59,049 bases of DNA, taken from the NCBI GenBank assembly GCA_903873705.1, contig CAIQPK010000043.1, forward strand, positions 1-59,049, written 5' to 3'. The notes under the pieces are model-generated. The model saw only the letters and a program-made list of their open reading frames with translations, did not search any database and had not been told where the DNA came from. Positions within the stretch are counted from its first letter, which is position 1, and each line of letters opens with the position of its first letter. The translations under genes were made by a program, and so were the position numbers. The stretch comes from an uncultured Acidobacteriota bacterium. GTDB taxonomy: Bacteria > Acidobacteriota > Terriglobia > Terriglobales > Acidobacteriaceae. Positions 18,339-26,479 of this stretch are shown in pieces.

Positions 18339-19484
18339 GTGAAGCTTCTTGTACAACCTGATGGTGGTATCGACCCTCTCCTGGACGCCCTGCGCAAGGC
18401 GAAGAAAAGTATTCAGATTCTGATTTTCCGCATCGACCGCAGCGAAGTAGAGAAGGCGCTGATGGAAGCGGCGCAGCGGGGGGTTGCGGTACAAGCCCTG
18501 ATCGCTTACACCAACCGCGGCGGGGACAAAAATCTCCGGCGGTTCGAGATGAGGCTGCTCGAGCGCGGCATCACGGTGACACGTACCTCGGACGACCTGG
18601 TGCGGTATCACGGCAAGATGTTCATCATCGACGGTAAAGAGCTGGTACTGATGGCGTTCAACTTTACGCACATGGACATCTGCATGAGCCGATCGTTTGC
18701 CCTGGTGACTTCCAAGAGCTCGCTGGTAAAGGAAGCGGTGAAGCTGTTTGAAGCCGATGTGCAGCGGTCGCCCTACAAGGCCGAGGAGGAGGATTTCGTG
18801 GTGAGCCCGGCTAACGCGCGGGAGCGGCTGACGGAGTTCATCAAGGGGGCGAAGAAGCAGTTGTTGCTGTACGAGATGAAGATCAGCGATCGGGAGTTTA
18901 TTTCGATGCTGAACGAAAAGATTTCAGACGGCGTGGATGTTCGCGTGATTGGGCGCAGCCAGTCGAAAAATGTTCCGGGTGGATCGTTGAGCACGCGCAA
19001 GCTGCCGATGCGGCTGCATGTGCGGGCCATTCTGCGGGACGGCAAGTCGGCATTCCTGGGCAGCCAGAGCCTGCGCAAGCTGGAATTGGAAGCTCGGCGC
19101 GAGATCGGCGTTATCATCCACGATCCGAAGATCACCAAGAAGATGGTCGAGATCTTCGACGCGGACTGGGAAAAGGCCGAGCCGACGGTGACCGCTCCGC
19201 AGGACGCCATGATGGAGGCGCTGAATCTTCCGGCTAAGAAGGTGGCCAAGAGCATTGCGAAACAGATCAGCATGCGGCCGATGATGGAGCAGCTGATCGA
19301 TAACGTGATGGACGGCCATAAGGACGCCACGTTCGAGCCTGAGGCGCTGGCCCAGACGGTGCGTGAGGCTTTTCGCGATGAGGTCCAGAGCGCTGTAGTG
19401 AATGCGCTTCAGGACATGGTGACCGCGAACGCCGAAGCATCCGCAGACAGAGCGGGAAGCGGCAAGCCGAACGCAGCACGTTGA
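18339..19484 (+). CDS. Phospholipase D-like (HKD) domain protein
   Basis: Protein of 381 aa with two PLDc domains. The first motif, YHGKMFIIDGKELVLMAFNF, is a complete HxKx4D. The second, LHVRAILRDGKSAFLGSQSL, has Arg in place of the HKD Lys (HVRx4D), so activity may be altered. A C-terminal helical tail of about 90 residues (MMEALNLPAKKVAKSIAKQI, VREAFRDEVQSAVVNALQDM) follows. There is no signal peptide, so a cytosolic role is likely. Start is GTG 18339 with AAGGA about 8 nt upstream. Substrate could be phospholipid or nucleic acid. Confidence 0.85.
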   Translation: MKLLVQPDGGIDPLLDALRKAKKSIQILIFRIDRSEVEKALMEAAQRGVAVQALIAYTNRGGDKNLRRFEMRLLERGITVTRTSDDLVRYHGKMFIIDGKELVLMAFNFTHMDICMSRSFALVTSKSSLVKEAVKLFEADVQRSPYKAEEEDFVVSPANARERLTEFIKGAKKQLLLYEMKISDREFISMLNEKISDGVDVRVIGRSQSKNVPGGSLSTRKLPMRLHVRAILRDGKSAFLGSQSLRKLELEARREIGVIIHDPKITKKMVEIFDADWEKAEPTVTAPQDAMMEALNLPAKKVAKSIAKQISMRPMMEQLIDNVMDGHKDATFEPEALAQTVREAFRDEVQSAVVNALQDMVTANAEASADRAGSGKPNAAR

Positions 19485-19713
19485 AATGATTTTCTATGGG
19501 GAGCGGGCAACCCTTTGCAAGGGTCCGCATTCGTCATGCGAAAGACCGACAAAACGGGCAACATCGTGAGACTATATTTTCGAAACAGCAGCCAGGGCTG
19601 ATCAGAGCGAGCCTGAATTTTGCGGCCGGTCATGCTTCCGGTGGGCCTGCAGTTTCACCGGCCCTGTGATGCGTTTGGAACGATTCGACGTCGGAGTGTG
19701 CGGTGCTCAAACC

Positions 19714-21732
19714 ATGAAACATCGGATTTCCCAGTTCTGGGTGTGGCTGGTTGCGCTGACCTTGGGTGCGCTTGTGCCGGTGGTGGCGCAGGTGTCGTCC
19801 GAGGGGCCGCCTCCTGACGCATTGAAGACGCTCTCGCTCGAAGAGCTGGGCAACATCAAGGTGGTAACCCAGTCGAAGGAGCCGACTTCGATTGCGAATA
19901 CGCCAGCAGCGATTTATGTGCTGACCGGGGACGAGATTCGGCGTTCGGGCGTGACCAGTGTGCCCGATGCGCTGCGGCTGGTGCCAGGCGTGAACGTGGC
20001 GCGGGTGAACGGGGCGCGCAACTGGGCAGTGGGCATACGCGGGCTGGGCGACCAGTTTTCGAAGTACGTGCAGGTGCTCATCGATGGGCGGAGCGTGTAC
20101 AGCCCGCTGTTTGGCGGCGTGTACTGGAATATCAACAACGTGATGCTCGAGGATATCGACCGCATCGAGGTGATTCGCGGACCCGGGGGAACGATCTGGG
20201 GAGCGAATGCGGTCAACGGAATTATCAACATCATTACGAAGTCGGCTGCGGATACGCAGGGGCTGCTGCTGTCGGCTGGGGGCGGGAATGTCGACCAGGG
20301 TACGGCGGATGTGCGCTATGGCGGAACGCGGAACGGGATGAGCTTTCGGACCTATGTGCTGGGCTTCGTGCGATCAGCTGAATACCACGCGAATGGGCAG
20401 CCGGATTACGACAACTCCAAGCTGCTGCAGTTTGGCACACGGGCCGACTGGAAGAGGAACGCCGATGAAGTCACCGTGCAGGGTGATGGCTACTTCGGCA
20501 GAATGGGCGATGCGCAGACGGTGTCAACCTATGTGCCGCCGACGGTTGCCGTCTCCTACAAACCCACGGACACCGTCGGGGGGAACCTGCTGGGACGCTG
20601 GCGGCGCAGTATGAAGGACGACTCCGACATTTATGTGCAGGCGTTCTGGACGTATGACTATCGCACGGGCTCGAACTTTGGCGAAACGCGCAACACGTTC
20701 GACATGGACTTCCTGCATCGCACGTCGAGCACAACGCATCAGCAATTTACGTACGGGGCCGGGCTGCGGCTGAGCCCGAGCACAACGCATGTGACCGACG
20801 AGACTGACACCTTCGTTCCCGCCCAAAAGACCGACGCCGTGTACAGCGGCTTTCTGCAGGAAGAGCTTCGGCTGGTGCCGGGTAAACTCGCCCTGATCGC
20901 GGGGACGAAGCTGGAGCACAATAACTACACGGGCTTCGACTATCAGCCCAGCGGACGTCTGCTGTGGACGCCGACGAGCCGTGCGACATTGTGGGCCTCA
21001 GTGTCGCGCGCGGTGCGAACGCCGGACCGGGTGGATGATGACATTCATGTCGATGTGCTGGCGCTGACGAGTCCGGTGATTTACGGCGAGGTAATAGGCA
21101 ACCAGAACCTGCGGGCCGAACGGCTGGTGGCCTATGAAGGCGGAACGCGGTTCCTGCTGACGCCGAAGATTTACGCGCAGCTGACGGCGTTTCACAACGT
21201 CTACGGCGACCTGATCGCACAGGGGGCACCGACGGTGCTCGCTGGTGCGCCTCCGTTCCCTCCGGGGTCCTTCGTCATACAGTTCCAGTATCAGAATGGC
21301 GTGCGCGGGACGACCGACGGCTTCGAGTTTGCGCCGGACTGGCAGCCTGCCGCGTGGTGGCAGATCAAGGCGGCGTACTCCTACCTGCACTTCAACCTGG
21401 AAAATAAGCCGGGATTCAGCAGCACGACCACGCTGACCGCGCTGCATGGGTCAAGCCCGAACAGCCAAGCGGTGATCCGGTCGCTGGTCAACCTGCCGAA
21501 CAAGTTTGAGTTCGACCAGACGGTGCGGTTCGTGGGGTCGCTGCCGGCGCAGAACGTGCGGCGCTATGTGACCGCCGATGTGCGGCTGGGCCGGCACGTG
21601 ACACGCGGGCTGGATTTTTCCATGGTGGGCGAGAACCTTTTCCAGCCGCACCATGGCGAGTTCGGGATTGACCCAGGGCCGAATGTGCAGATCAAACGCA
21701 GCGTGTACGCCAAGCTGGTGTGGACGCGTTAG
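19714..21732 (+). CDS. TonB-dependent outer-membrane receptor
   Basis: Outer-membrane receptor for energised uptake, about 672 aa. The start ATG 19714 yields the signal peptide MKHRISQFWVWLVALTLGAL ending VVAQ; GTG 19666 and ATG 19669 are in-frame alternatives. A TonB-box-like/plug entry (LSLEELGNIKVVTQSKEPTS) precedes the plug domain (TPAAIYVLTGDEIRRSGVTS, DRIEVIRGPGGTIWGANAVN, GIINIITKSA), then a beta-barrel to the terminal aromatic-rich strand SVYAKLVWTR. The VTQSKEPTS-type N-terminus resembles colicin I or vitamin/iron receptors, yet the ligand cannot be set. It ends 3 nt from the convergent panE-like gene with no terminator between. Confidence 0.92.
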   Translation: MKHRISQFWVWLVALTLGALVPVVAQVSSEGPPPDALKTLSLEELGNIKVVTQSKEPTSIANTPAAIYVLTGDEIRRSGVTSVPDALRLVPGVNVARVNGARNWAVGIRGLGDQFSKYVQVLIDGRSVYSPLFGGVYWNINNVMLEDIDRIEVIRGPGGTIWGANAVNGIINIITKSAADTQGLLLSAGGGNVDQGTADVRYGGTRNGMSFRTYVLGFVRSAEYHANGQPDYDNSKLLQFGTRADWKRNADEVTVQGDGYFGRMGDAQTVSTYVPPTVAVSYKPTDTVGGNLLGRWRRSMKDDSDIYVQAFWTYDYRTGSNFGETRNTFDMDFLHRTSSTTHQQFTYGAGLRLSPSTTHVTDETDTFVPAQKTDAVYSGFLQEELRLVPGKLALIAGTKLEHNNYTGFDYQPSGRLLWTPTSRATLWASVSRAVRTPDRVDDDIHVDVLALTSPVIYGEVIGNQNLRAERLVAYEGGTRFLLTPKIYAQLTAFHNVYGDLIAQGAPTVLAGAPPFPPGSFVIQFQYQNGVRGTTDGFEFAPDWQPAAWWQIKAAYSYLHFNLENKPGFSSTTTLTALHGSSPNSQAVIRSLVNLPNKFEFDQTVRFVGSLPAQNVRRYVTADVRLGRHVTRGLDFSMVGENLFQPHHGEFGIDPGPNVQIKRSVYAKLVWTR

Positions 21733-21735
21733 TCG

Positions 21736-22716
21736 CTACATGGGGTAGGTGCCGGCCTGACGGGCACGCTCGCGGATGAGCGCCAGGACGGCTCGACAGA
21801 GCGGCGTGGGCTGCGCGGTCAGATCGGCGAGCTCGACGACGGCGCCGAGGAGCGCGTCGATTTCCATGGGGCGGTCGCGCTCGAGGTCCTGCAGCATGGA
21901 CGGTTTGTGTGCGCCGACTTCTCCGGCGCCGTCGAGGCGTTTGTCCACGCCAACCGGGAAACGGACTCCGAGGGCCTCAGCGACAGCGGCGGCTTCGACC
22001 ATCATGTCGCGCGAGACGGCCCGCAGCTCAGGCACGAAGGCGAGGCGGTCGAGCGTGGAGCCGGTGAGCGCAGCCAGCGGGTTGAAGGCGAGATTACCCC
22101 AGAGCTTGACCCAGAGCTCGTCGCGGATGGCGGTGCGCACTGGGGCCTTGAGGCCGGCGGTGGCGAATAACTGCGCGAGCGCGAGGATGCGGGGGCTTTT
22201 GGAGCCGTCGGGCTCGCCGAGCGAAAAGCGGTTGCCGTAGGTGTGTTCGATGACGCCGGGCGAGATGACGTCGGCGGCCGGATAGACGATGGAGCCGATG
22301 ACCCGGCTGGGCGACAGCGTGTCCCATAGGACGCCGCCGGGGTCGACCGACTCGACGCGGCGATCGCGCCAGGGGCCGTCGAGGCCGTAGAAGTACCAGT
22401 ACGGCACGCCGTTGACGCCGGTGACGAGCGCGGTCTCGGGTCCCATGAGTTTGGCAATCTGCGGCGCAGCTGCGGGCAGCGAGTGGGCCTTGAGGGTGAC
22501 GATGACGAAGTCCTGCACGGGGAGCGTGGCGGGGTCGTCGGTGGCATGGATGTGTGCGGTGGTGGTCACGCCTTCGCTGTGCAGCGTGAGGCCGTCGGCC
22601 TGCATGGCAGCCAGGTGCGGACCGCGGGCGACAATGCTGACGTCGGCCCCGGCCTGGTGCAGCTTGACGGCGAGATAGCCGCCGATGGCGCCCGCGCCGT
22701 AGATCGCGATCTTCAT
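21736..22716 (-). CDS. PanE/ApbA-family reductase (ketopantoate reductase or oxalyl-CoA reductase)
   Basis: NADPH-dependent reductase of 326 aa. The Rossmann fingerprint is MKIAIYGAGAIGGYLAVKLH; the catalytic-Lys helix is RDELWVKLWGNLAFNPLAAL and the C-terminal domain ends with RPMEIDALLGAVVELA. By family this would be 2-dehydropantoate 2-reductase of CoA synthesis. The context argues for another role: its ATG overlaps by 4 nt the stop of an oxalate-CoA-ligase-like gene, and an oxalate/formate-type carrier is divergent. In Methylobacterium extorquens the paralogue PanE2 reduces oxalyl-CoA to glyoxylate. Oxalyl-CoA reductase activity is therefore inferred here, not shown. Confidence 0.85.
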   Translation of the reverse strand: MKIAIYGAGAIGGYLAVKLHQAGADVSIVARGPHLAAMQADGLTLHSEGVTTTAHIHATDDPATLPVQDFVIVTLKAHSLPAAAPQIAKLMGPETALVTGVNGVPYWYFYGLDGPWRDRRVESVDPGGVLWDTLSPSRVIGSIVYPAADVISPGVIEHTYGNRFSLGEPDGSKSPRILALAQLFATAGLKAPVRTAIRDELWVKLWGNLAFNPLAALTGSTLDRLAFVPELRAVSRDMMVEAAAVAEALGVRFPVGVDKRLDGAGEVGAHKPSMLQDLERDRPMEIDALLGAVVELADLTAQPTPLCRAVLALIRERARQAGTYPM

Positions 22717-24251
22717 TCGCCGAGCCCCAGTTTTTCGGCCAGACCGATGCGTTGCAGCTTGCCGGTAGCGCCTTTGGGAATTTCGTCAAGGAACAAAACC
22801 TTCCGCGGAATCTTGAAGTCGGCGATGCGGGTTGCGAGGAAGCTGCGAAGCTCGCGCTCATCGCAGGTGGCGCCTTCGCGGAGCACGACTGCAGCAGCGA
22901 CGTCTTCGCCCAGCATGGCGTGCGGCACGGCGAAGGTGACAACCTGCGCGATGGCGGGGTGGTCCATGATGACGGTGTCGACTTCGAGCGGGCTGATCTT
23001 TTCGCCGCCGCGATTGATGAGCTCCTTAAGGCGGCCGGTGAGGCGGAGATAGCCTGCTTCATCGAGCGTGCCCTGATCGCCAGTACGGAACCAGCCGTTG
23101 GTGAAGGCCTTGGCGTTGGCGTCGGGGTTGGCTTCGTAGCCGGTGGTGACGTTGGCGCCACGGATGACGATCTCGCCAAGCGCATTGGGCGGCAGCAGGT
23201 TGCCGTCCTCGTCCATGATCGCGACCTCAGGCCCGGCGGCTATGCCGACGCAACCGGAGTAATGCGGCGCGGGAGGCAGCGGGTTTGAGGCCATCTGATG
23301 GGAGGCTTCGGTCATGCCGTAAGACTCGATGACCGGGACGTTGAAAGTAGCTTCGAGAGCGTCCATCACCTGCGGCGGCAGCGACGAAGAAGACGAGCGG
23401 ATGAAGCGCAGACGACCGTCGGCGATCGCTTCGGCGTTACGGCTCGCTCGCTGCAGTATCGCCTGGTGCATCGTGGGAACGGCGGTGTACCACGTCGGAT
23501 TGGCCTGCTCGAACCAGGCGAAGAACTTGAGGGCATTGAAGCCCGGCGTGCAGTAGACCGATCCGCCGGCGGCTAGACTGGCGAGCGTAGCCGCGATCAA
23601 GCCGTGGATGTGGAAGAGCGGCATGATATTGAGGCACACATCGCCGGAGGTAAGCTGCAGGGTCTCGCCGATATGAAAGGCAGAGGCAGTGACGTTGGCC
23701 TGGGTAAGAGGAACGATCTTGGGGCGCGAAGTGGTGCCGGAAGTGTGCAAGACGAGCGCCTGATCGCTTGCTTCAACAAATCCGCCGTTGACTGCGGGCT
23801 CAGCGGCTGGCGCGTCCGAGCGCAGCATGAAATTGCCGGCGGGCCCAGTGCCGTCGGAGATGAGCGTGAGGACCGGGACGTTGCGCGCAGCGGCGATGGC
23901 AAGGGCAGGGGTGTCGTTGCCTTCCAGAACGACGAGCGCCTTCGCATTCAGGTCGGAGAGGTAAAAGTCGAACTCGTCGGCGCGGTAGGCAGGGTTCAGC
24001 GGAGCGGTGGTAGCCCCGCAAGCGATGGTGACGAAGGCGGCCGCCATTTCCGGGCCATTGGGCAGCACGATGGCAACGCGATCGTTGCGTCCAATGCCGA
24101 AGCTATTGAGCGAAGCGACGGTGGAGCGGGCCAGCTCGCGAAGGCCGGCATGGGTAAGGTGAGCACGGTCAGGCGCGCTGATGGCCGGGCTGGCATCGTC
24201 ACCGCGGAGCAGAAGATCGCGGAAGGTGAAGGCGGGGTAAAGGGCGGTCAT
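22713..24251 (-). CDS. AMP-dependent acyl-CoA ligase, oxalate-CoA ligase-like
   Basis: ANL-superfamily adenylating enzyme of 512 aa that would activate a carboxylate with ATP and CoA. Core motifs are the P-loop LHTSGTTSRPKIVPLTQANV, A5 ESYGMTEASHQMASNPLPP, A7 GWFRTGDQG, A8 GRLKELINRGGEKISPLEVD and A10 IPKGATGKLQRI with the adenylation Lys. The NIMPLFHIHGL and TEASHQMASNPLPP segments closely match oxalate-CoA ligases (plant AAE3, yeast Pcs60) as I remember them, rather than fatty acyl or 4-coumarate ligases. It overlaps the PanE-like gene (ATGA) and is divergent from an OxlT-like carrier, supporting oxalate as substrate. Confidence 0.88.
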   Translation of the reverse strand: MTALYPAFTFRDLLLRGDDASPAISAPDRAHLTHAGLRELARSTVASLNSFGIGRNDRVAIVLPNGPEMAAAFVTIACGATTAPLNPAYRADEFDFYLSDLNAKALVVLEGNDTPALAIAAARNVPVLTLISDGTGPAGNFMLRSDAPAAEPAVNGGFVEASDQALVLHTSGTTSRPKIVPLTQANVTASAFHIGETLQLTSGDVCLNIMPLFHIHGLIAATLASLAAGGSVYCTPGFNALKFFAWFEQANPTWYTAVPTMHQAILQRASRNAEAIADGRLRFIRSSSSSLPPQVMDALEATFNVPVIESYGMTEASHQMASNPLPPAPHYSGCVGIAAGPEVAIMDEDGNLLPPNALGEIVIRGANVTTGYEANPDANAKAFTNGWFRTGDQGTLDEAGYLRLTGRLKELINRGGEKISPLEVDTVIMDHPAIAQVVTFAVPHAMLGEDVAAAVVLREGATCDERELRSFLATRIADFKIPRKVLFLDEIPKGATGKLQRIGLAEKLGLGE

Positions 24252-24316
24252 TAGACGCCGCTCCAGCGACTCACGACCGTGAAAACGATGACAATTCGGA
24301 TCATGCGGACCTCAGT

Positions 24317-24355
24317 ATTAGTAAGTATATTAGGGCCTGCAATCCCAATTATTAG
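24317..24355. promoter_or_regulatory. Candidate operator: three ATTAG direct repeats
   Basis: The 124-nt divergent region between the ligase and MFS genes holds ATTAG at 24317-24321, 24329-24333 and 24351-24355, in the only AT-rich stretch (TATTAGTAAGTATATTAG). Spacings of 12 and 22 nt are close to one and two helical turns. A shared regulator site for both directions is possible; no regulator gene is adjacent. Confidence 0.3.
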
Positions 24356-24375
24356 AAAAGGCCAATCCACGACTG

Positions 24376-25647
24376 ATGCCTAACCAACACAAGGGCGTTG
24401 AGCCCGCCGCCAAAGGCCGCTATGTGCAACTGACGATCGGCATCGTCTGCATGGTGATGATCGCCAATCTGCAGTACGGTTGGAATTTATTCGTCAACCC
24501 GATCAATGCCAAGCATCACTGGGGGCGCGCCGCGATCCAAGTGGCGTTCAGTCTCTTTGTGCTGACCGAGACTTGGCTGCTGCCGGTCGAGAGCTGGTTT
24601 GTGGACCGCTATGGTCCACGCATGGTGGTGATGGTTGGCGGCGTGCTGGTCGGGCTGGCATGGACGATTGACTCGTTTGCGAATTCCCTGCCGGTGTTTT
24701 ACGTGGCGGCAGTGATCTCGGGCATTGGCGCCGGTGCGGTGTACGGCACGTGCGTCGGCAATGCGTTGAAGTGGTTTGTTGGGCGACGCGGCCTGGCGGC
24801 CGGATTGACCGCAGCAGGGTTTGGAGCCGGGGCGGCGGCAACCGTGGTGCCGATTCGCGAGGTGATCGCGGCCCACGGATACCAGTCGGCGTTCCTGTGG
24901 TTTGGACTGGCGCAGGGTGCCATCATCCTGATTGCGTCTCAGTTCCTGAAAGCTCCCGCCGCCAAGGTGGAGACGGTGACCGGCGGGGTGAACCCCCAGG
25001 TGGCGCGGAGCAGCACACCGATGCAGGTGCTGAAGACGCCGCTGTTCTGGCTGATGTACCTGATGTTTGTGATGGTGGCATCGGGTGGGCTGATCGTCAC
25101 GGCGCAATTGGCATCGATTGCTGCGGACTTTGGCATTTCAGAGTCGACGGTTTCATTAGTCGGCATTACGGGCACGGTGCTGACGTTCGCGCTGGTGGTC
25201 GACAACGTGCTGAACGGACTGGCACGGCCCTTCTTCGGCTGGATCTCTGACCGCATTGGCCGCGAACAGACAATGTTTATCGCTTTCATGCTCTCCGCGG
25301 GGGCGATGTGGTCGCTATGGGTGTTTGGGCATAACCCTGTGATGTTTGTGATCACGAGCGGATTGGTTTACTTTACGTGGGGCGAGATTTACAGCTTGTT
25401 TCCAGCGACGTGTACCGACGCCTACGGATCGAAGTATGCGGCTACCAATGCCGGGATGCTCTACACCGCGAAAGGTACGGCTGCCCTGCTGGTGCCTCTG
25501 GCCAACGTGCTGAGCAAGCATGGCGACTGGAAACAGGTGTTGTGGATCGGCGCGGGTGCGAACATCATCGCGGCGATACTGGCAATGACGGTCCTGCGGC
25601 CAATGCGGAAGGCGCATGCGATCTTTGGCGCGGCGAAAACGGTATAG
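24376..25647 (+). CDS. MFS transporter, oxalate/formate antiporter (OxlT)-like
   Basis: Inner-membrane carrier of 423 aa with 12 predicted helices. The N-terminal helix IANLQYGWNLFVNPINAKHH, the loop WFVDRYGPRMVVMVGG and GAGAVYGTCVGNALKWFVGR RGLAAGLTAAGFGAGAAAT (split here for reading) follow the oxalate/formate antiporter subfamily. Typical central helices SGGLIVTAQLASIAADFGIS and FTWGEIYSLFPATCTDAYGS are present. It probably imports oxalate or a related dicarboxylate. The start ATG 24376 lies 124 nt from the divergent ligase start. A rho-independent terminator follows at 25669. Confidence 0.88.
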   Translation: MPNQHKGVEPAAKGRYVQLTIGIVCMVMIANLQYGWNLFVNPINAKHHWGRAAIQVAFSLFVLTETWLLPVESWFVDRYGPRMVVMVGGVLVGLAWTIDSFANSLPVFYVAAVISGIGAGAVYGTCVGNALKWFVGRRGLAAGLTAAGFGAGAAATVVPIREVIAAHGYQSAFLWFGLAQGAIILIASQFLKAPAAKVETVTGGVNPQVARSSTPMQVLKTPLFWLMYLMFVMVASGGLIVTAQLASIAADFGISESTVSLVGITGTVLTFALVVDNVLNGLARPFFGWISDRIGREQTMFIAFMLSAGAMWSLWVFGHNPVMFVITSGLVYFTWGEIYSLFPATCTDAYGSKYAATNAGMLYTAKGTAALLVPLANVLSKHGDWKQVLWIGAGANIIAAILAMTVLRPMRKAHAIFGAAKTV

Positions 25648-25668
25648 GGGATGCTGCACTGTAAGAAG

Positions 25669-25697
25669 AAAACCTCAGCTTAGAGTGAGGTTTTGTC
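25669..25697 (+). terminator. Rho-independent terminator after MFS gene
   Basis: AAAACCTCA (25669-25677) and TGAGGTTTT (25686-25694) form a 9-bp stem with an 8-nt loop; the T-tract is part of the right arm. It lies 22 nt after the transporter stop. Confidence 0.75.
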
Positions 25698-25861
25698 GAA
25701 GTGAGACATAAAAACCGCTGCCATCGCTTATGCGGTAGGCCTTCTCCGTCGGCTTCGATTTCCTGATCTATGTGCCGGTTAGCGGCATCGTTTAACTTCT
25801 TTTTAAAAAGTACCCCCGCCAGGTCTTGGCTTCCACCAGATCGCAGTGGAAGCTGAAAGAC

Positions 25862-25888
25862 GAAGACCCAGATTTCTCTGGGGTCTTC
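25862..25888 (-). terminator. Terminator of the tRNA transcript
   Basis: GAAGACCC (25862-25869) and GGGTCTTC (25881-25888) flank an 11-nt loop. On the minus strand the stem is followed by GTCTTTC. It lies 42 nt downstream of tRNA-Ser in the direction of transcription. A further inverted repeat, GCTTCCAC-N9-GTGGAAGC at 25829-25853, lies just beyond it. Confidence 0.65.
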
Positions 25889-25930
25889 TTTGATTCTCTA
25901 GACTGTATCGGATGTCTTGGAATCGGTAGG

Positions 25931-26022
25931 TGGCGGAGAGTGAGGGATTCGAACCCCCGATCGCCTTGCGACGATGTCTGATTTCGAGTCAGGTGCATTC
26001 AACCGGGCTCTGCCAACTCTCC
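25931..26022 (-). tRNA. tRNA-Ser (anticodon CGA)
   Basis: Read on the minus strand the gene starts GGAGAGTTGGCAGAGC and ends ACTCTCCG followed by an encoded CCA (25931-25933). The 7-bp acceptor stem GGAGAGT/ACTCTCC is perfect, the discriminator is G, the T-loop reads GGTTCGAATCC, and the anticodon loop is CTCGAAA, giving CGA (codon UCG). A long variable arm (CATCGTCGCAAGGCGATC region) is the serine hallmark. Confidence 0.95.
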
Positions 26023-26092
26023 TGCGGTGTCCAGCTTACTTGAAACGCACACTCGCAGGAAAGGCTGCGCAGCGAGCGATTGTAAAGGTGTT

Positions 26093-26168
26093 TGGTGGAC
26101 CTGATCGGGATCGAACCGATGACCTCTTCCATGCCATGGAAGCGCGCTCCCAGCTGCGCCACAGGCCC
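26093..26168 (-). tRNA. tRNA-Ala (anticodon GGC)
   Basis: Minus-strand gene of 76 nt with encoded CCA (26093-26095). The acceptor stem GGGCCTG/CAGGTCC contains the G3-U70 wobble that is the alanine identity element. Anticodon loop ATGGCAT gives GGC (codon GCC); the T-arm reads GGTTCGATCCC. It lies 70 nt upstream of tRNA-Ser and is probably co-transcribed with it. Confidence 0.96.
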
Positions 26169-26270
26169 ACTCAAGGGAAGGACTTATCTATTGTCGCGGA
26201 TGGGGAGTGGCAAGTCAAACGCGCGCCGATTACGGATTGCGGCTTGAGACAACAATAGATAGAAATAGTG

Positions 26271-26299
26271 GGAACATTCATTGCAGCCCAGGTGTCTAA
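26271..26299 (+). promoter_or_regulatory. Possible sigma-E-like promoter
   Basis: The 311-nt gap between tRNA-Ala and the ECF sigma gene contains GGAACAT (26271-26277), a 17-nt spacer and TCTAA (26295-26299), matching the GGAAC / TCnnA layout of ECF promoters. It lies 181 nt upstream of the sigma start, so an autoregulated promoter is possible. The rest of the gap shows nothing recognisable. Confidence 0.35.
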
Positions 26300-26479
26300 G
26301 CCCGCATGAGTGAGCGAGCGCTCAGGCCGCCGGCGGCGCAGTACTTTGCTTGCATACACTCAGGGTTTTCGCGCCTTTATGACGGCGATGCTGCCGGTTT
26401 CGCGGATCGAAGCTTTACTCAGCTTTACAGTTGTTGCACGCAAAGCCTAATGTAATGGGCACCTGAAGCACAGGCGGGC

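Noticed and set aside
19485-19713. Cobalamin riboswitch before the TonB-dependent receptor
   Set aside because: No GCCACTG or other B12-box core; only a short ACCCTT-TGC-AAGGGT hairpin at about 19511-19525.
25974-26258. Open frames across the tRNA genes
   Set aside because: They overlap two clear tRNAs with encoded CCA and perfect acceptor stems.
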